A stretch of DNA of 39,216 nt. Origin: Priapulus caudatus. Its lineage: Eukaryota; Priapulida; Priapulimorpha; Priapulimorphida; Priapulidae. The stretch covers positions 42,851 through 82,066 of the forward strand of contig NW_014577390.1 in assembly GCF_000485595.1 (NCBI RefSeq), written 5' to 3'. This document shows positions 1 through 10,421 of the stretch, one piece after another. Each line of letters begins with the position of its first letter. Position 1 is the first letter of the stretch. Position numbers and translations under genes: made by a program. The notes under the pieces are model-generated. The model saw only the letters and a program-made list of their open reading frames with translations, was not told the DNA's origin and searched no databases.

Positions 1-136
1 TGTCTGGTGAAAGGTTGACCAATCTGTCTGGCAGGCTGACTTCCTGTTTGTCTGGTGAAAGGTTGACCAATCTGTCTGGCAGGCTGACTTCCTGTCTGTC
101 TGGTGGCAGGTTGACCAATCTGTCTGGCAGGCTGCC
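1..136. repeat. 48-bp minisatellite, about 2.8 copies
   Basis: Direct repeats starting TGTCTGGTG begin at 1, 49 and 97, giving a 48-bp unit. Inside each unit the word TGTCTGGCAGGCTG is a shorter echo of the unit start. Copy 3 differs (GTGGCAGG in place of GTGAAAGG) and decays at about 136. The array runs off the left edge, so its full length is unknown. Confidence 0.9.
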
Positions 137-932
137 CTGACCTTGACGGTGACCTCCACGTGTTGTTGCGGGCTCCTGTGGGAACACTAACCAGCAGCTT
201 CATACGTGGCAAGCGTCTGTCACTCCCGACCGACGTCTCTCTCGATCGCGTCGCGTCGGCATGGTAACCCGTGGGCGCCCGCTCGCCGTCGTTCGGGGAG
301 AGTCTGCCCTTGAGAGCGAGCAGGGCGTGTCGCAGCTTCACCGTCACGTTGCTATGCGGTTGTTGTCGTGCGACGCCGACGGACGCACGGCGGGTCACGT
401 TATTCCCGACGACAGGCGGACGACGACACATGCCGACGTCGGTACGCTGCTGTCCCGGCTTGCAAGCACCACGCGACGTCTGGAATCTCCTGAAGCCCGC
501 CTGGGGGCGCTGGTAAGAGGATATTGGAGTGGGGTCGGAGCGGATGTTGAAGGTACGAGGAGCTCTACCGAACACTAGCGGAAACCGTCCGTTTCGTTTG
601 GTCCTCGCTCCCGCGCGCACAGCAGTGCCGACGTTATATTTAACGAAAGCTCGATTTCTACTAGCTGCTTTATTGTTGTTGTTGTTGTTGTTGTTGTTGC
701 TAATTTTGCTGCTATCGTCGCCATGATTATTATGGTTGTTTTCGTCATTGTAAGCGTCGGCATCGACGGAAGCCACGTGATTACCGGCCTGGCCGTCATT
801 CACATATCTACTATGTCGTTTGCGCGCGAGTGAGAATCCGTCCGTCTTTTCTCTGAGCTGCTCTATGTAGTTATAGGAAAATCCGTGCTTAGCAAGAGAC
901 AGTGCGTCTGCTATTACAGCGGCAGCAGAGCG

Positions 933-940
933 TGACGTCA
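933..940. promoter_or_regulatory. Perfect cAMP-response-element palindrome
   Basis: TGACGTCA is the consensus full CRE bound by CREB/ATF bZIP dimers. A second identical site lies 461 bp downstream. An 8-mer occurs by chance, so function is inferred only from the pairing and the GC-rich setting. Confidence 0.35.
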
Positions 941-1393
941 TACCACTGGAGTTCCCATCCGCGTCTTTCCTCGCAGCCTCCCTCACGTACGCTCCAAAGT
1001 ACCGTTTCCCAGACTGCGGGAACGCTAGCGGAAGCTCGCTCACGCGCATTCCCGGATGTCGCCGTAACGTTGACGACGTGCCGTCGGCGATGCTGCTGAC
1101 ATCTAACGGCGTCGCGAGTGATGAGTCGTCGCTGCGAGTGATCGCGTCAAGCAGCTCCGACCGCCGCCGGCTGCTTTCGTCTGCACTTTCTCCGACTTTT
1201 TTCTGCACATGCTCCCCGGCGTGTCGCATTAGCAGTGCCGACGCATGCGGAACTGTCGGTGAGAGTCGCCGTCGGTCGCTTTCATCTGTGAGTCGCTGCC
1301 GATAAGTGTAGAATTCGTCGAGCAGCGACCACGCACCGCGTCTGCTGTACGCCGACTGGTTCAGCGGCCGGCGCAGCGGCGACGTCGTTCGCG

Positions 1394-1401
1394 TGACGTC
1401 A
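1394..1401. promoter_or_regulatory. Second CRE palindrome
   Basis: TGACGTCA within the context GCGTGACGTCATTGCGC. It is the same full CRE as at 933. The flanking TTGCGC resembles a C/EBP-ATF composite half-site. No start site or TATA box can be assigned with it. Confidence 0.35.
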
Positions 1402-1662
1402 TTGCGCATGGTCACCTTCAACGATAAAATAGTCGACTGGTTTAGTAACAAAGTACGGTACTTCGTGCTTTCTATGCTGTCGTACGCGTTGTTACGTGTT
1501 CCGCTACCTATAGTTACTTACTACGTGCTTTCGTTAACTAGGATAAAATTAATTGGTTTAAATTTAAATTTAGGTGATCAACAACGACGTAATAAACAAT
1601 TGCAGTACAATCATGTGCGCTAATGGGGTGGTTATATCATTGAAACGATCATATAGAAAACT

Positions 1663-1803
1663 CACATGGAAAACCAAAATAGAAAACCCACAAGGAAAAC
1701 CAACATGGGAAACTCACATGGAAATCTCACGTGGAAAACCCACAAGGAAACCCAACATGAAAAACCAACATGGGAAACCAACATGGAAATCCAACATATA
1801 AAA
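1663..1803. repeat. 13-bp minisatellite, about 10 copies
   Basis: The stretch splits into ten consecutive 13-mers of the type CACATGGAAAACC / AACATGGGAAACC / CACAAGGAAAACC, in strict 13-nt register from 1663 to 1792, followed by a decaying partial unit. Because 13 is not a multiple of 3, the open frames across it on both strands are repeat artefacts and not proteins. Confidence 0.9.
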
Positions 1804-1966
1804 TGGAAAATTTCTAGCTCCGTGCGTTTGCCGCCGGTTGACAACTTACCGCGACTGAAGCGAAGCCTGCCATGGTAACGACGACTAGCAACAGAGAGAT
1901 GCTGGCAAACCGCATCCAGCAAGCTGATGAATGTAGCATCCAGCCGTGATGCGCGCGGGGCCGCAG

Positions 1967-1980
1967 CTGCGCATGCGCAG
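1967..1980. promoter_or_regulatory. Palindromic NRF1-type site
   Basis: CTGCGCATGCGCAG is a perfect 14-bp palindrome containing the NRF1 consensus GCGCATGCGC, a motif of TATA-less metazoan housekeeping promoters. It lies about 3 kb upstream of the methyltransferase start codon, with a CT-rich microsatellite just downstream. Assignment to that gene is inference. Confidence 0.4.
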
Positions 1981-2056
1981 ACATCATAACATCGACACGG
2001 TGCGCGAGTGAATACCGGCGCAGTTATTGTAGCAGTTCACTGAAAGTCGTTCTCTA

Positions 2057-2060
<4 letters not shown>

Positions 2061-2141
<81 letters not shown>

Positions 2142-2167
2142 ATCTCTATCTATCTCTCTCTCTCCTT
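2061..2167. repeat. (CT)n microsatellite
   Basis: Nearly pure CT dinucleotide repeat to about 2134, grading into CTATCT variants and back to CT. The polypyrimidine strand could form H-DNA. Confidence 0.95.
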
Positions 2168-2360
2168 CTATCTCTCTGGATAAACCTCCTTTCTTAAAGA
2201 TATTGCGCTCACACTGAGCTTCCCTGTCTGTGTCAATAAGCTGTGTCGGCGAGTATCTTCAGTGATGAAAGGGTTGAACCTCTTCTCCGACTGATCTTCT
2301 CGAGTTTTCACTCGCACTGCGATTTCTTCTGCGCGTTTTCGCACTAATCGCTGACATGTG

Positions 2361-2450
2361 TCTCACTTCACTTCACTTCACTTCACATATTCAAATCAGC
2401 TCTAGACTTCACTTTACACTTCACGTTCACTTCACTTCACCTTCACATCC
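2361..2450. repeat. (CTTCA)n pentanucleotide repeat, interrupted
   Basis: Repeated CACTTCACTT words in two blocks separated by a short unique stretch near 2390-2410. The overlapping 91-codon frame is a by-product of the repeat. Confidence 0.75.
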
Positions 2451-2766
2451 ACTCTCCGTGTGCTACCGCTATCGACAGATGTCGGTCGACTGCTACTTGC
2501 TAACTAGCACTGCCGTTAAGACTAAGCCAGTTAACAGCAAACCGTTGAAGCGAGCGTTGAAGGTAATGAGGATCGAGTACACACTAATGACCACGCTCCA
2601 TGACTATACGACTGGTGTCGCTCATTCTTAAGGCGGTTGACCCTGTCGCGGAAGTCATGTAGTGTCGTTAGCAGTATATCGGAAATCTTCAGGTGAAAGA
2701 CCTTTTGCTTTTATGATTGTTGGGAGTAACTATAGTTACCGCGCTCGAACCGCTTACCCTTCTCTC

Positions 2767-2777
2767 TTGTGTGTGTG

Positions 2778-2817
<40 letters not shown>

Positions 2818-2965
2818 TTGTAGTGTGTGTGTGTCTGCGCGCGCCGTGCGCGGTTTACGGAGTCAATGTGTTGCGTGCGTGCGTTCCGTGCGTGGCGGCG
2901 TGCTGCGTGCGTCGTGCGTGCATGCATACGTCGTGCGTGCGTGCGATGCGTGCGTGCGTGCATCT
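2767..2965. repeat. (GT)n followed by (GCGT)n microsatellite
   Basis: Imperfect GT repeat at 2767-2835, then degenerate GCGT/CGTGC repeats at 2870-2965. Open frames encoding VCVCVC or THTHTH here are artefacts. Confidence 0.9.
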
Positions 2966-3890
2966 AATTGGCTTTTTGTTGTTCGTTAGTCGTTCGCTGA
3001 GCTTTTTGCCTGCGAAGCCAGCAAGCCGTTAGGGCCAAGACTCCCGACAAAGCAGGTCGCAAAGGGCAATGTCGTTAACAATCCATGACCGAGTGACAGC
3101 TGTCTACTGCAAAACTGCAGCATTTCACTTCCACACAACTCTTTCCTGTTGTCTCAGATTTCAGCGTTAAACGCGCATGCACGTGATCTTCACGCTAGTT
3201 CACAGATTAGTCGGGAACTTTGTGCTGCCTTGGATAGTTTCATCTCAAAGCAAATTCGTTGTTGCGAGCCATCGTCGCCTTGTTGGTACAAACACACGCG
3301 CGTACAGACACGGCACGCACGGCACGGATGCACGGCACGCAGCACGCAACGCACCACGGCAACGCAACCACACGGTGGCAACAGCCACAGCACATTTACT
3401 CTTCCATATGTGTTCAGCGACCTTGTGTTAGTCTTTATCACACGAACACCTCGGCTCTCAGGCATAATTTGACAGCTAGAATGCGTATGAACTCGAAGAA
3501 GATAAATGTTGCTCCCATCATAATTATCATTATATCACCAAATCTCAATTATATTGTAACCGTTGTTGTTATTCGGTCAAGGTATTGGACGGGAGCGGGC
3601 GTTAGGTAAGCGATAACAATTGCGTAAAAAATAAAGACGTTGTATGCAAACTTTCACGGGCCATAAATTCAGGCAGGGCTTAATGTGCGCTTCGATAGTA
3701 AATTTATGTCAAAACGATAATCGATTTCGACACGTGTCAAGTCCTTCATAATTTAACAAGAGCTCGCGATTAACATAGACTGGTAGCGGGGCTTCTATAT
3801 GCTGGAAGGTGAGTGATTTAGTCAGTGCAAATGTGTTGTTTCCACGGCGAAAGCTTTTAGTGTTGCTTCCTATATAGATCAGTTTGTTTT
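2966..3890. other. Intergenic, no gene seen
   Basis: Unique sequence with a short degenerate ACGGCACGC patch at about 3300-3355. Open frames of 84-116 codons overlap each other in several frames and contain no recognisable domain. Confidence 0.5.
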
Positions 3891-3895
3891 GAAAA

Positions 3896-4125
3896 AACAC
3901 ATACATACACACACAAGTCGCGGCGCCCGACGCGCGTGCGCGCGCAACACACACACACACACACAACACACACTACACCAACACTCGCGCGCGCACAGCA
4001 CCCACACACACACCACACACACACCCCACACGACACACACACAACACCACTTACGCCCACACTACACCAGTCACATGCACGCGGCGGCAAGCGCGCGCAC
4101 GCGACTGCACGCACGAGGCCACGCA
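3896..4125. repeat. (CA)n and (ACGC)n microsatellite block
   Basis: CA dinucleotide tracts broken by CGCGCG and CACC words, then CGCACG-rich sequence. Histidine/threonine or valine/cysteine open frames here are repeat artefacts. Confidence 0.9.
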
Positions 4126-4500
4126 CGCAGGCACTACCCGATACGCCGAGCCTCTCTATAAACTGCCAGTAAGGTAGTGAGTTTCCCAGTGAAACGAGAA
4201 GAAGGCGCTACGTGGCTGACATTAGGCAGGGCAGTGAGATCAAATGCAGGTAAGCATCATAGCTAGTCAGTCAAGCTACGAGCTGGTATATAGTAGACAT
4301 GCATGCATGTAAAAGTGACATAAAATATATTGAGAAACTTCTTTAAAAAATGATCGCAACAAGCGTGTGCAGTGACTTCGATTAAATCATAGTTAGTGGC
4401 TATGAGCCGCCTTATTCTGAAAGAAATTCAAATTCTTTCAAATACATGGGTGCGTACTTAGTGACAACGCTGCTATATGTCTCGCGCGTGGGAGCTCAAA
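4126..4500. other. Intergenic, no gene seen
   Basis: Unique AT-leaning sequence with a small GCATGCATGCATG run near 4300. No exon-like stretch was found. Confidence 0.5.
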
Positions 4501-4908
4501 TTCTCTCCTCTCCTCTCCTCTCCTCTCTCTCTCGCATCCGCGCGTGCTCTCTCTCTTCTCTCTCTCTACTTTCTCTCTCTCTTTCCTCTCATCTCTCTCT
4601 CTCGGTCACAGCCTCTCTTTCTCGGGTCTTTCTCCTCTTTCTCTATCTCTCTCGATCTCATCTCTCATCTCTCATCTACATCTATCTCTCTCTCGTTCTC
4701 TCTCGCTCCTTCTCTCTCTCGTCCTCTCGAGTCATCGTCTCCTCTCTCGTCTCTCATTCGTCTTCTCTTCTCTCTCTCTCTCGCTCTCGCTCGCTCGCTT
4801 TCTCACTTTCTCTCTCTCTCTCTCTCGTTCTCGCTCTCTCTTTCTCCCTCTCTATCCCTTTCTCTCTCGCGCGCGCGCTCGCGCTTCTCTCCCTCTCACT
4901 CTCTCATT
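4501..4908. repeat. CT-rich simple-sequence tract, about 400 bp
   Basis: Interrupted (CT)n with TCTCTCG and CTCATCT variants. All three + frames are open for 127-154 codons as serine/leucine repeats, which shows the frames are not coding. The tract ends about 90 bp before the first methyltransferase exon, so it probably lies in that gene's 5' region or an upstream intron. Confidence 0.9.
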
Positions 4909-4999
4909 AAGTCAATCAGATAACTAGGACCATGTCAGTTTTTAATATTACCGATGCCAAGCATTTGTACATTTTTACCCGGACTGTCTAAAGGATAAC

Positions 5000-7379
5000 A
5001 TGGAACTGCATCATGTCTACTATCCGAACGAAGGGCCCGTTGGGGCGCGTTACTACGGTAAAACTATGCTCGGCTGCCTTGAAATCACCAAGCAAGCAAC
5101 GCAGCTCTGCCTGGACGCTATCGGTATGATCAAAAAGACATATTTAATTAAAATATATAAGCATACACGCTAACTGCATTGTATCTAAGTTTATTCCTAC
5201 GGTATACCAACTTCGCGATAGGTTACTGTTATATGTTCGTACGCGTTCGCTTTCGCTTTCTCGGTCACAGTTACACCTAAATCATAATAACACGTATAAT
5301 ATACTTGTAACAAACACAGTGTGTAGAGTTTCACCATGAATTGAATATGCGTATGTGCTGTATATGGGTATATATTGCGCATCCCCGTAGCACATGACAA
5401 CCTTTCACTAGTAGACGTAATACCAACAACGGCAAAACAATATCACGTATAGACCACTACTACAGCAACACGTAATGCATATAATGCAAACGTTGAACGT
5501 AGCTAACGCACGTATATAACAGCAGGATGTTTCCATACTCTCAGATGCGGTTCCATTCTCCGGTAGAGGGAGCTGCTTCCGGATCGCAGACTTTGGCGCC
5601 GCAGACGGAGGCAACTCTATGGCACTCGTTAAACTCCTCATCGGTACGACCGTAGATTATAGCAAAGAGCGTAACCTGAGCGAATTCTCATAGGGAGGGG
5701 CAAAATATCGTGACTTAGATGCGAACTTACTAACGAGCAATTACTTCATTGACGATTAGGCTAAACGACGTATTTTGTGTTCGATTATTTCACGCGTGTA
5801 TTTTAATATGATAAGCATAAACGATGCAAATCCTTTCTTGTCGGCCATCAACAGAGATTCCACTATTTACATCCCGCGCTACAGTTCTATACCTTCAGTG
5901 ATAAGCCGAAAGCGAGGCTAACCATGAGTACGCCTTAGCACAAACTCCGCTCGTAAAATTAACGTGTCATCACGTTCGATTAGTTGGCGTTGACATAATA
6001 CTGATCGTGACGGCAGTGGCGGTGGCGACGATGACGATGCTGCTGATACAGAGTGACTATAGTTTCCTTCTTACAGTATAGACTCACTTCGGAAGAAGCG
6101 CGGAGTAGACTTCGACATTGAGGTATTTTATGAAGATCAATTTTCAAACGACTGGACGTCGCTGTTCTGTCGTCTGCAAGGTATTATTTATATTATTATA
6201 TAAGACATTATTACAGATTCATGTATATTAAACACGCGAACTCATGCACGCATGCACGCACGCATGCACGCACGCACGCACGCACGCACGCACGCGCACA
6301 CACACGCACACTCACTCACTCACACGCACGCACGCACGCATATATATATATTATATTGTATGTTACATGTTACTCGCTGCAGGCGTGATCCCTAAGCCGG
6401 AGAGCTATCTAATAGCACATCCAGACGTTCGTGTCTTCGCCAGTGGAACGTCCTTCTACAAGCAATGTTTCTCCAACAACTCCATCCAGTTTGGTTTCTG
6501 TATGTCTGGAATGTTTGTGCTGTCACGACTGTAAGTGCAAATATCCCCAAGCTTCCCTCTACAATTATGTTTTATAGACATTCTTCCACAATTAGTATAA
6601 TAAATAATAGTAATAATATAATATTAAATTATATCATAATAAATGTTATATAATAGTATAATATTAATATTTAATGTATGATAATATATGACTGCCGCAT
6701 CGCTCTCGTCATCTGATTCCACGTGTCTCTACAGATATCTATCTATGTCGGCATTGCCTTTCATCTCCAGGCCCTGCAATATAACCGACGGTCTTCACAG
6801 TACAGAGATCACCGTAGCCGAGGAACGAGAGATGTTCAAGCGGCAGGCGGCCGAGGATTGGGAGAACATACTCGTACATAGAGCCAGAGAGCTGCAGCCA
6901 GGTACGCATTAGCATGCATGGGTCGGGAGCAAATATGTTGTCAACGAATAGATGCAATTTCTTAATGAGTTCATTCGGTACCTGATGATTATTACAACGG
7001 CGAGTAATGTAGGTAAGGGGCAATGGATCAAGAGAAATCACTTCATTAAAAAAAAGGTGTGTGCTGACCAATGTTTCCACACAGTTTCAGGACCAGTCGG
7101 AACTGCCTAGCTCGTGCATAGTTCGTCTAGTTTCACCTATCAGTGATTATAGATGCTATACACACGCATGTGACCGTACGTTACGTTCTAGGAGCCCGGC
7201 TTGTCATAGCGAACTACGCTGCTGACGCAGATAATCAGAGCATGGGACGTACCAAGCGTATCAAGCACAACATGTTTAAACACATGACGGATAAGTGTCG
7301 TACGCTGATGGATGAAGGCATCATTACCAAGGTACGATCTCGCGTTCCCCACCCCCAACTGAAACACTAAATGCACGCA

Positions 7380-7415
<36 letters not shown>

Positions 7416-8251
7416 TCGTGCGTGTGTGCGTGCGTGCGTGCGTGCGTGTGTGTGTATGCGTGTGCGTGTGTGTGTGCGTGTGTTTTCCATGCATATTGTA
7501 CATTTAAAAGTTTGACACAAAACTTTTAAGGACTACCAATTTTCTACCAATCCATATCCTTTCTTGTGTCTTCAGAAAGAGTTCCAGAATATGAACGTCA
7601 AAACCTACTTTCGCACGGAGAAGGAACTAGAGAAGCCTCTAATAAACGCCGATTCTCCTGTTTACAAGCTTGGTCTCCGTCTGGAATCGATTGAAATAAA
7701 GCTGGTCAACTGTTACTTCTACGACAGATGGCTTGCAAGCGGCATCGATGGTTAGTACAGGGAAGTTTATGCTTGCGACGTTGACATATCAGATGTTACA
7801 TTAGAAGAAGAAATATTGCTGCATTGATGCACATTATATGAATAATTAATCGCACCGACGATATCATGTGACGTCTCTTTACAGAAACTATCCGTTTAAT
7901 TACGTGTACGAATGTATGATCACGTTCGTACGCGCGAAATCTGATTAAATTTAAACTGATTTTGTTTGCTGCGTAGCTGCACATCCAGCTAATTGTAACT
8001 GATAAACGTTTTATTCGCCGTCAGGTAACGCTGCTGCGGCCCGCGCTCACGCACAGTCGTACGTGCGTTCGATTCACATATGGGGGAGGAACGTGCTTTT
8101 ACAGGGTTTATCCGATATCCGCACTCCTCACGAGAAGGCAAAAATCGTCGATGCCTTCTTCCAGAGTTACGAGGATGACGTGGCTAAGCATCCAAGAGAC
8201 CACGGCAAGGACTATGTCATTGCCTACCTTCATATCAAAAAGCTGGAATAA
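5000..8251 (+). CDS. SABATH-family SAM-dependent carboxyl methyltransferase, 8 exons
   Basis: Proposed exons are 5000-5123, 5526-5643, 6082-6180, 6383-6530, 6735-6901, 7192-7331, 7576-7750 and 8025-8251, about 398 codons, close to the usual size of the family. SABATH enzymes methylate small-molecule carboxyl groups (salicylate, jasmonate) or related substrates using S-adenosylmethionine in the cytosol. Evidence in order: an N-terminal [11 protein letters not shown] stretch; SAM-binding motif I as [11 protein letters not shown]; the family signature in the form [11 protein letters not shown] (compare the usual NDFN-x-LF-x-x-L); GTSFYKQCF at the G-S-F-Y position; and [16 protein letters not shown] for the RA-EL-GG core. 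Exons 2 to 8 join in consistent phases (1,1,2,1,0,1) at GT-AG borders. Exon 1 ends in phase 1 but exon 2 fits only in phase 0, so one base is wrong, or a micro-exon or another splice site is missed there. The start is the first Met after an in-frame TAA. The plant HSSY-x-L-x-WLS substrate-pocket segment is replaced by [11 protein letters not shown], so the substrate cannot be inferred. Introns 3 and 6 carry microsatellites. Confidence 0.85.
6243..6342. repeat. (ACGC)n/(CA)n microsatellite in methyltransferase intron 3
   Basis: GCACGCACGC runs, then CACACGCACTCACTC, ending in a short ATATAT tract. It lies just upstream of the exon 4 acceptor. Confidence 0.9.
7380..7486. repeat. (GT)n/(GCGT)n microsatellite in methyltransferase intron 6
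   Basis: GT dinucleotides then GCGTGCGTGC repeats, between the exon 6 donor at 7332 and the exon 7 acceptor at 7575. Confidence 0.9.
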
Positions 8252-8252
8252 A
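8247..8252 (+). terminator. AATAAA overlapping the methyltransferase stop codon
   Basis: The last codons read CTG GAA TAA followed by AATATT, so AATAAA spans the stop. If used, it would give a 3' UTR of only about 10-30 nt. AT-rich sequence downstream offers weaker alternatives. Use is inferred, not shown. Confidence 0.35.
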
Positions 8253-8848
8253 ATATTATAACGATCTTCAGTTGAGTTGTATAATATAACAACTCTTCAG
8301 ACCTTGCTTGCTTTATTACTGCAAAGTCTTTATTACTCTAACGACTTATTATTACTTTATTGCGGTAAAGACCGTTACCGTTTGTAATCATGTTATACAA
8401 TAATTAATATTCGTGTATAAAAAATTCAATCGCACAACGTGCGGGGTGGCTTTATAGCGGTGTAACTATATATAAGTTTAAAAGAGTGATTGCAGAGAAA
8501 AAGTGGGAAAAATAGAGCCAAAGTGATGATCGCGTTATTGCAGTGCGCGTTGTATTTTATCCTAATCTAGATGGCGCCACAGGCCACGTTCACCTTTGAC
8601 CCGCACCACTTTATCGTCTGGTTTCGGTGCACTAAAAAACGTAAACTTTGATTTCATGTAACATCTTTCGATGCTGTTCATCGACATCTAATTCAGCATA
8701 ACAGTTGGTAGACACCACACAGACTCTTCCAAGACCTTGTATGGTAATTATTTTAACTAAACGTGTGTACGAGAACGGTTTTCGATCCGCCACAGACACT
8801 GAGACAGTCACACAGCACAGGCACTTGCGACGTCTCAGTATTTATAGT
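8253..8848. other. Intergenic, no gene seen
   Basis: AT-rich sequence downstream of the methyltransferase. No coding exon or RNA gene was recognised. Confidence 0.5.
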
Positions 8849-9248
8849 TAGTGTTGTCAATCGGTTGTAATTTCGTAATCGATCATCGGTTGGACCCAAG
8901 TAACCGATGATCGGTTACTCGGGGTGTCGAATGCCTGCGTGTGCGTAACGTCGTGTACATGTACGTGTGTGCATGTATATGCTTGTTTAGCCCTGTTTAC
9001 TGTTTGTTTTGCACTGTTTACTACTGTGTCACGTGTGTGTATAATACATGTAATTCTCATCACTTTTTTCTTTTTTTCGAATTTTTTTTTTATGAAATTG
9101 ATTATGGATTTTGATAACCAAGCGCTTGGTTCGAGCCACTGTTCAACCGATGATCGAGTATAATCGATGATCGTGACATCACTAAGCGCTTGGTTCGAGC
9201 CACTGTTCAACCGATGATCGAGTATAATCGATGATCATGACATCACTA
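8849..9248. mobile_element. Candidate non-autonomous DNA transposon (MITE) with internal 64-bp duplication
   Basis: The left end TAGTGTTGTCA (8849) with a following ATCGATCATCGGTTG is matched, in inverted orientation, by the right end (CAACCGATGATCG then TGACATCACTA, ending 9248). This gives imperfect terminal inverted repeats of about 40 bp. A 64-bp unit beginning AGCGCTTGGTTCGAGCC occurs twice, at 9121 and 9185, so the right arm has been duplicated. TAGTG ends resemble hAT-type termini. No convincing target-site duplication is visible. It has no coding capacity. Confidence 0.55.
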
Positions 9249-9253
9249 GTTAG

Positions 9254-9306
9254 TAGTATTAGTACTACTACTATTACTATTATATTAGTAATAGTATTAC
9301 TATTAA
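9254..9306. repeat. AT-rich palindromic ACT/AGT repeat
   Basis: Runs of AGTAGTATTAGTACTACTAC include ACTATTACT, an 8-nt loop, then AGTAATAGT, a perfect 9-bp stem. It adjoins the right end of the MITE candidate. Confidence 0.6.
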
Positions 9307-10421
9307 AATGGTGGTAAATAAAAACTGTGTTTACTACGAAAGACTTAATATTTGTCTACTCTCTATCGCCTCGTAATTTCATATATATGCTGTTCAAACA
9401 CGAAGACGCGCGCCCGCGCACACACGCACACACACACACATACACAATCAACAATGCCACCGCACGCATGCTAAAGTACTTAAGTAGCACTGTGCACAAA
9501 AATAAACTTAGAAAGTCTCAAAGAGAGCAGCTGGAAAAGCGTGAGTAGCAAATTCACACAATGCTCCACGCGTTTCACACCTCAATATGCCCAAATATTT
9601 GCATAAATGCCCAACCAACCACCTCTATATATCATGGCCCATTCTTAGTTTAGCCCACCAGATTAGTTTAGCTTGTATGCGAACTATATATACAGGGGTA
9701 CCAAAGTAGAATTGAGCACGGCATATTGGCAATGTTATCTATGTGTAGCCGAATGCTTGCTTGTTTGAATTATCACTTGCACTCAACTTAATTTACACAG
9801 AAAAATCTAGTCAAATCTTGCGGAAATATCGTTTTCTGTGGTTTTGTAAAGTCAGAACAACCGCATCGTCGTGCGTGTGTAGTGGCAGCGCGTTGTATTC
9901 TGTGTTGAAGCTCTCCCGGCATCAGATCTCCCGGGTGAGCCCCACCACTCGGCTCAAGCACAATTTGACCAAGAATGACGACACGTGATCACGTTCGTCG
10001 ACCGAATAATCTAATGGGCGCCGAGACGAAGATTGTCTAAACGACAGACGGGCGAGCGATCGCCGTCGGGAGCCGGTGCTCGAGATGCGGTGTCCTGCAA
10101 AATCTCAGAATCTGAAGCCAGAGCGAGGAGGACGCGTCACCGGGGGAGCAAGACGTTCGGATCAAATAAAATAAAGTTTATTGCACGGATAATCGCAGAT
10201 CATACAGGCAAATAGGCTACAAACTACAATGAAACAAATTCCTAGGCTAATAAAAACGAGAGAAACGATGTGTCTTTGACTACTTTGACATGACTGCATG
10301 ACACATGTTAGTGTGATCGACGTCGGACGCCAACGATTTCCGAGCGGACGACGCAGAGGGCGCCACTTGGACGTGCCGACGTTTTCGCAGGACTGACTCG
10401 CCGTTCTCCTTCACTTTCCAG
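9307..10421. other. Intergenic region upstream of SURF1; possible untranslated exons
   Basis: Contains a short CA microsatellite (about 9415-9445) and no recognised domain. A candidate exon-like block lies at about 9880-9930, where an AG is followed by GC-rich sequence and a GTGAGC donor-like word. AAATAAAATAAAG at about 10166 could be a polyadenylation signal for an unseen transcript. The segment just before the SURF1 ATG (a pyrimidine run ending TTTCCAG) looks like a 3' splice site, so a spliced 5' UTR for SURF1 is possible. Confidence 0.35.

Larger units (their letters stand above)
137..1660. other. GC-rich intergenic stretch without a supportable gene
   Basis: Several short open frames of 65-105 codons exist, but none resembles a known protein. 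Overlapping frames are equally open, as expected for GC-rich non-coding DNA. A (TTG)n tract lies at about 672-702. Two perfect TGACGTCA palindromes are listed separately. The stretch may include the promoter or 5' leader of a gene, but no coding exon could be identified. Confidence 0.5.

Noticed and set aside
4446-4927. Three overlapping Ser/Leu-rich open frames of 127-154 codons
   Set aside because: All three forward frames are open through a CT-rich simple repeat, which shows absence of codon constraint.
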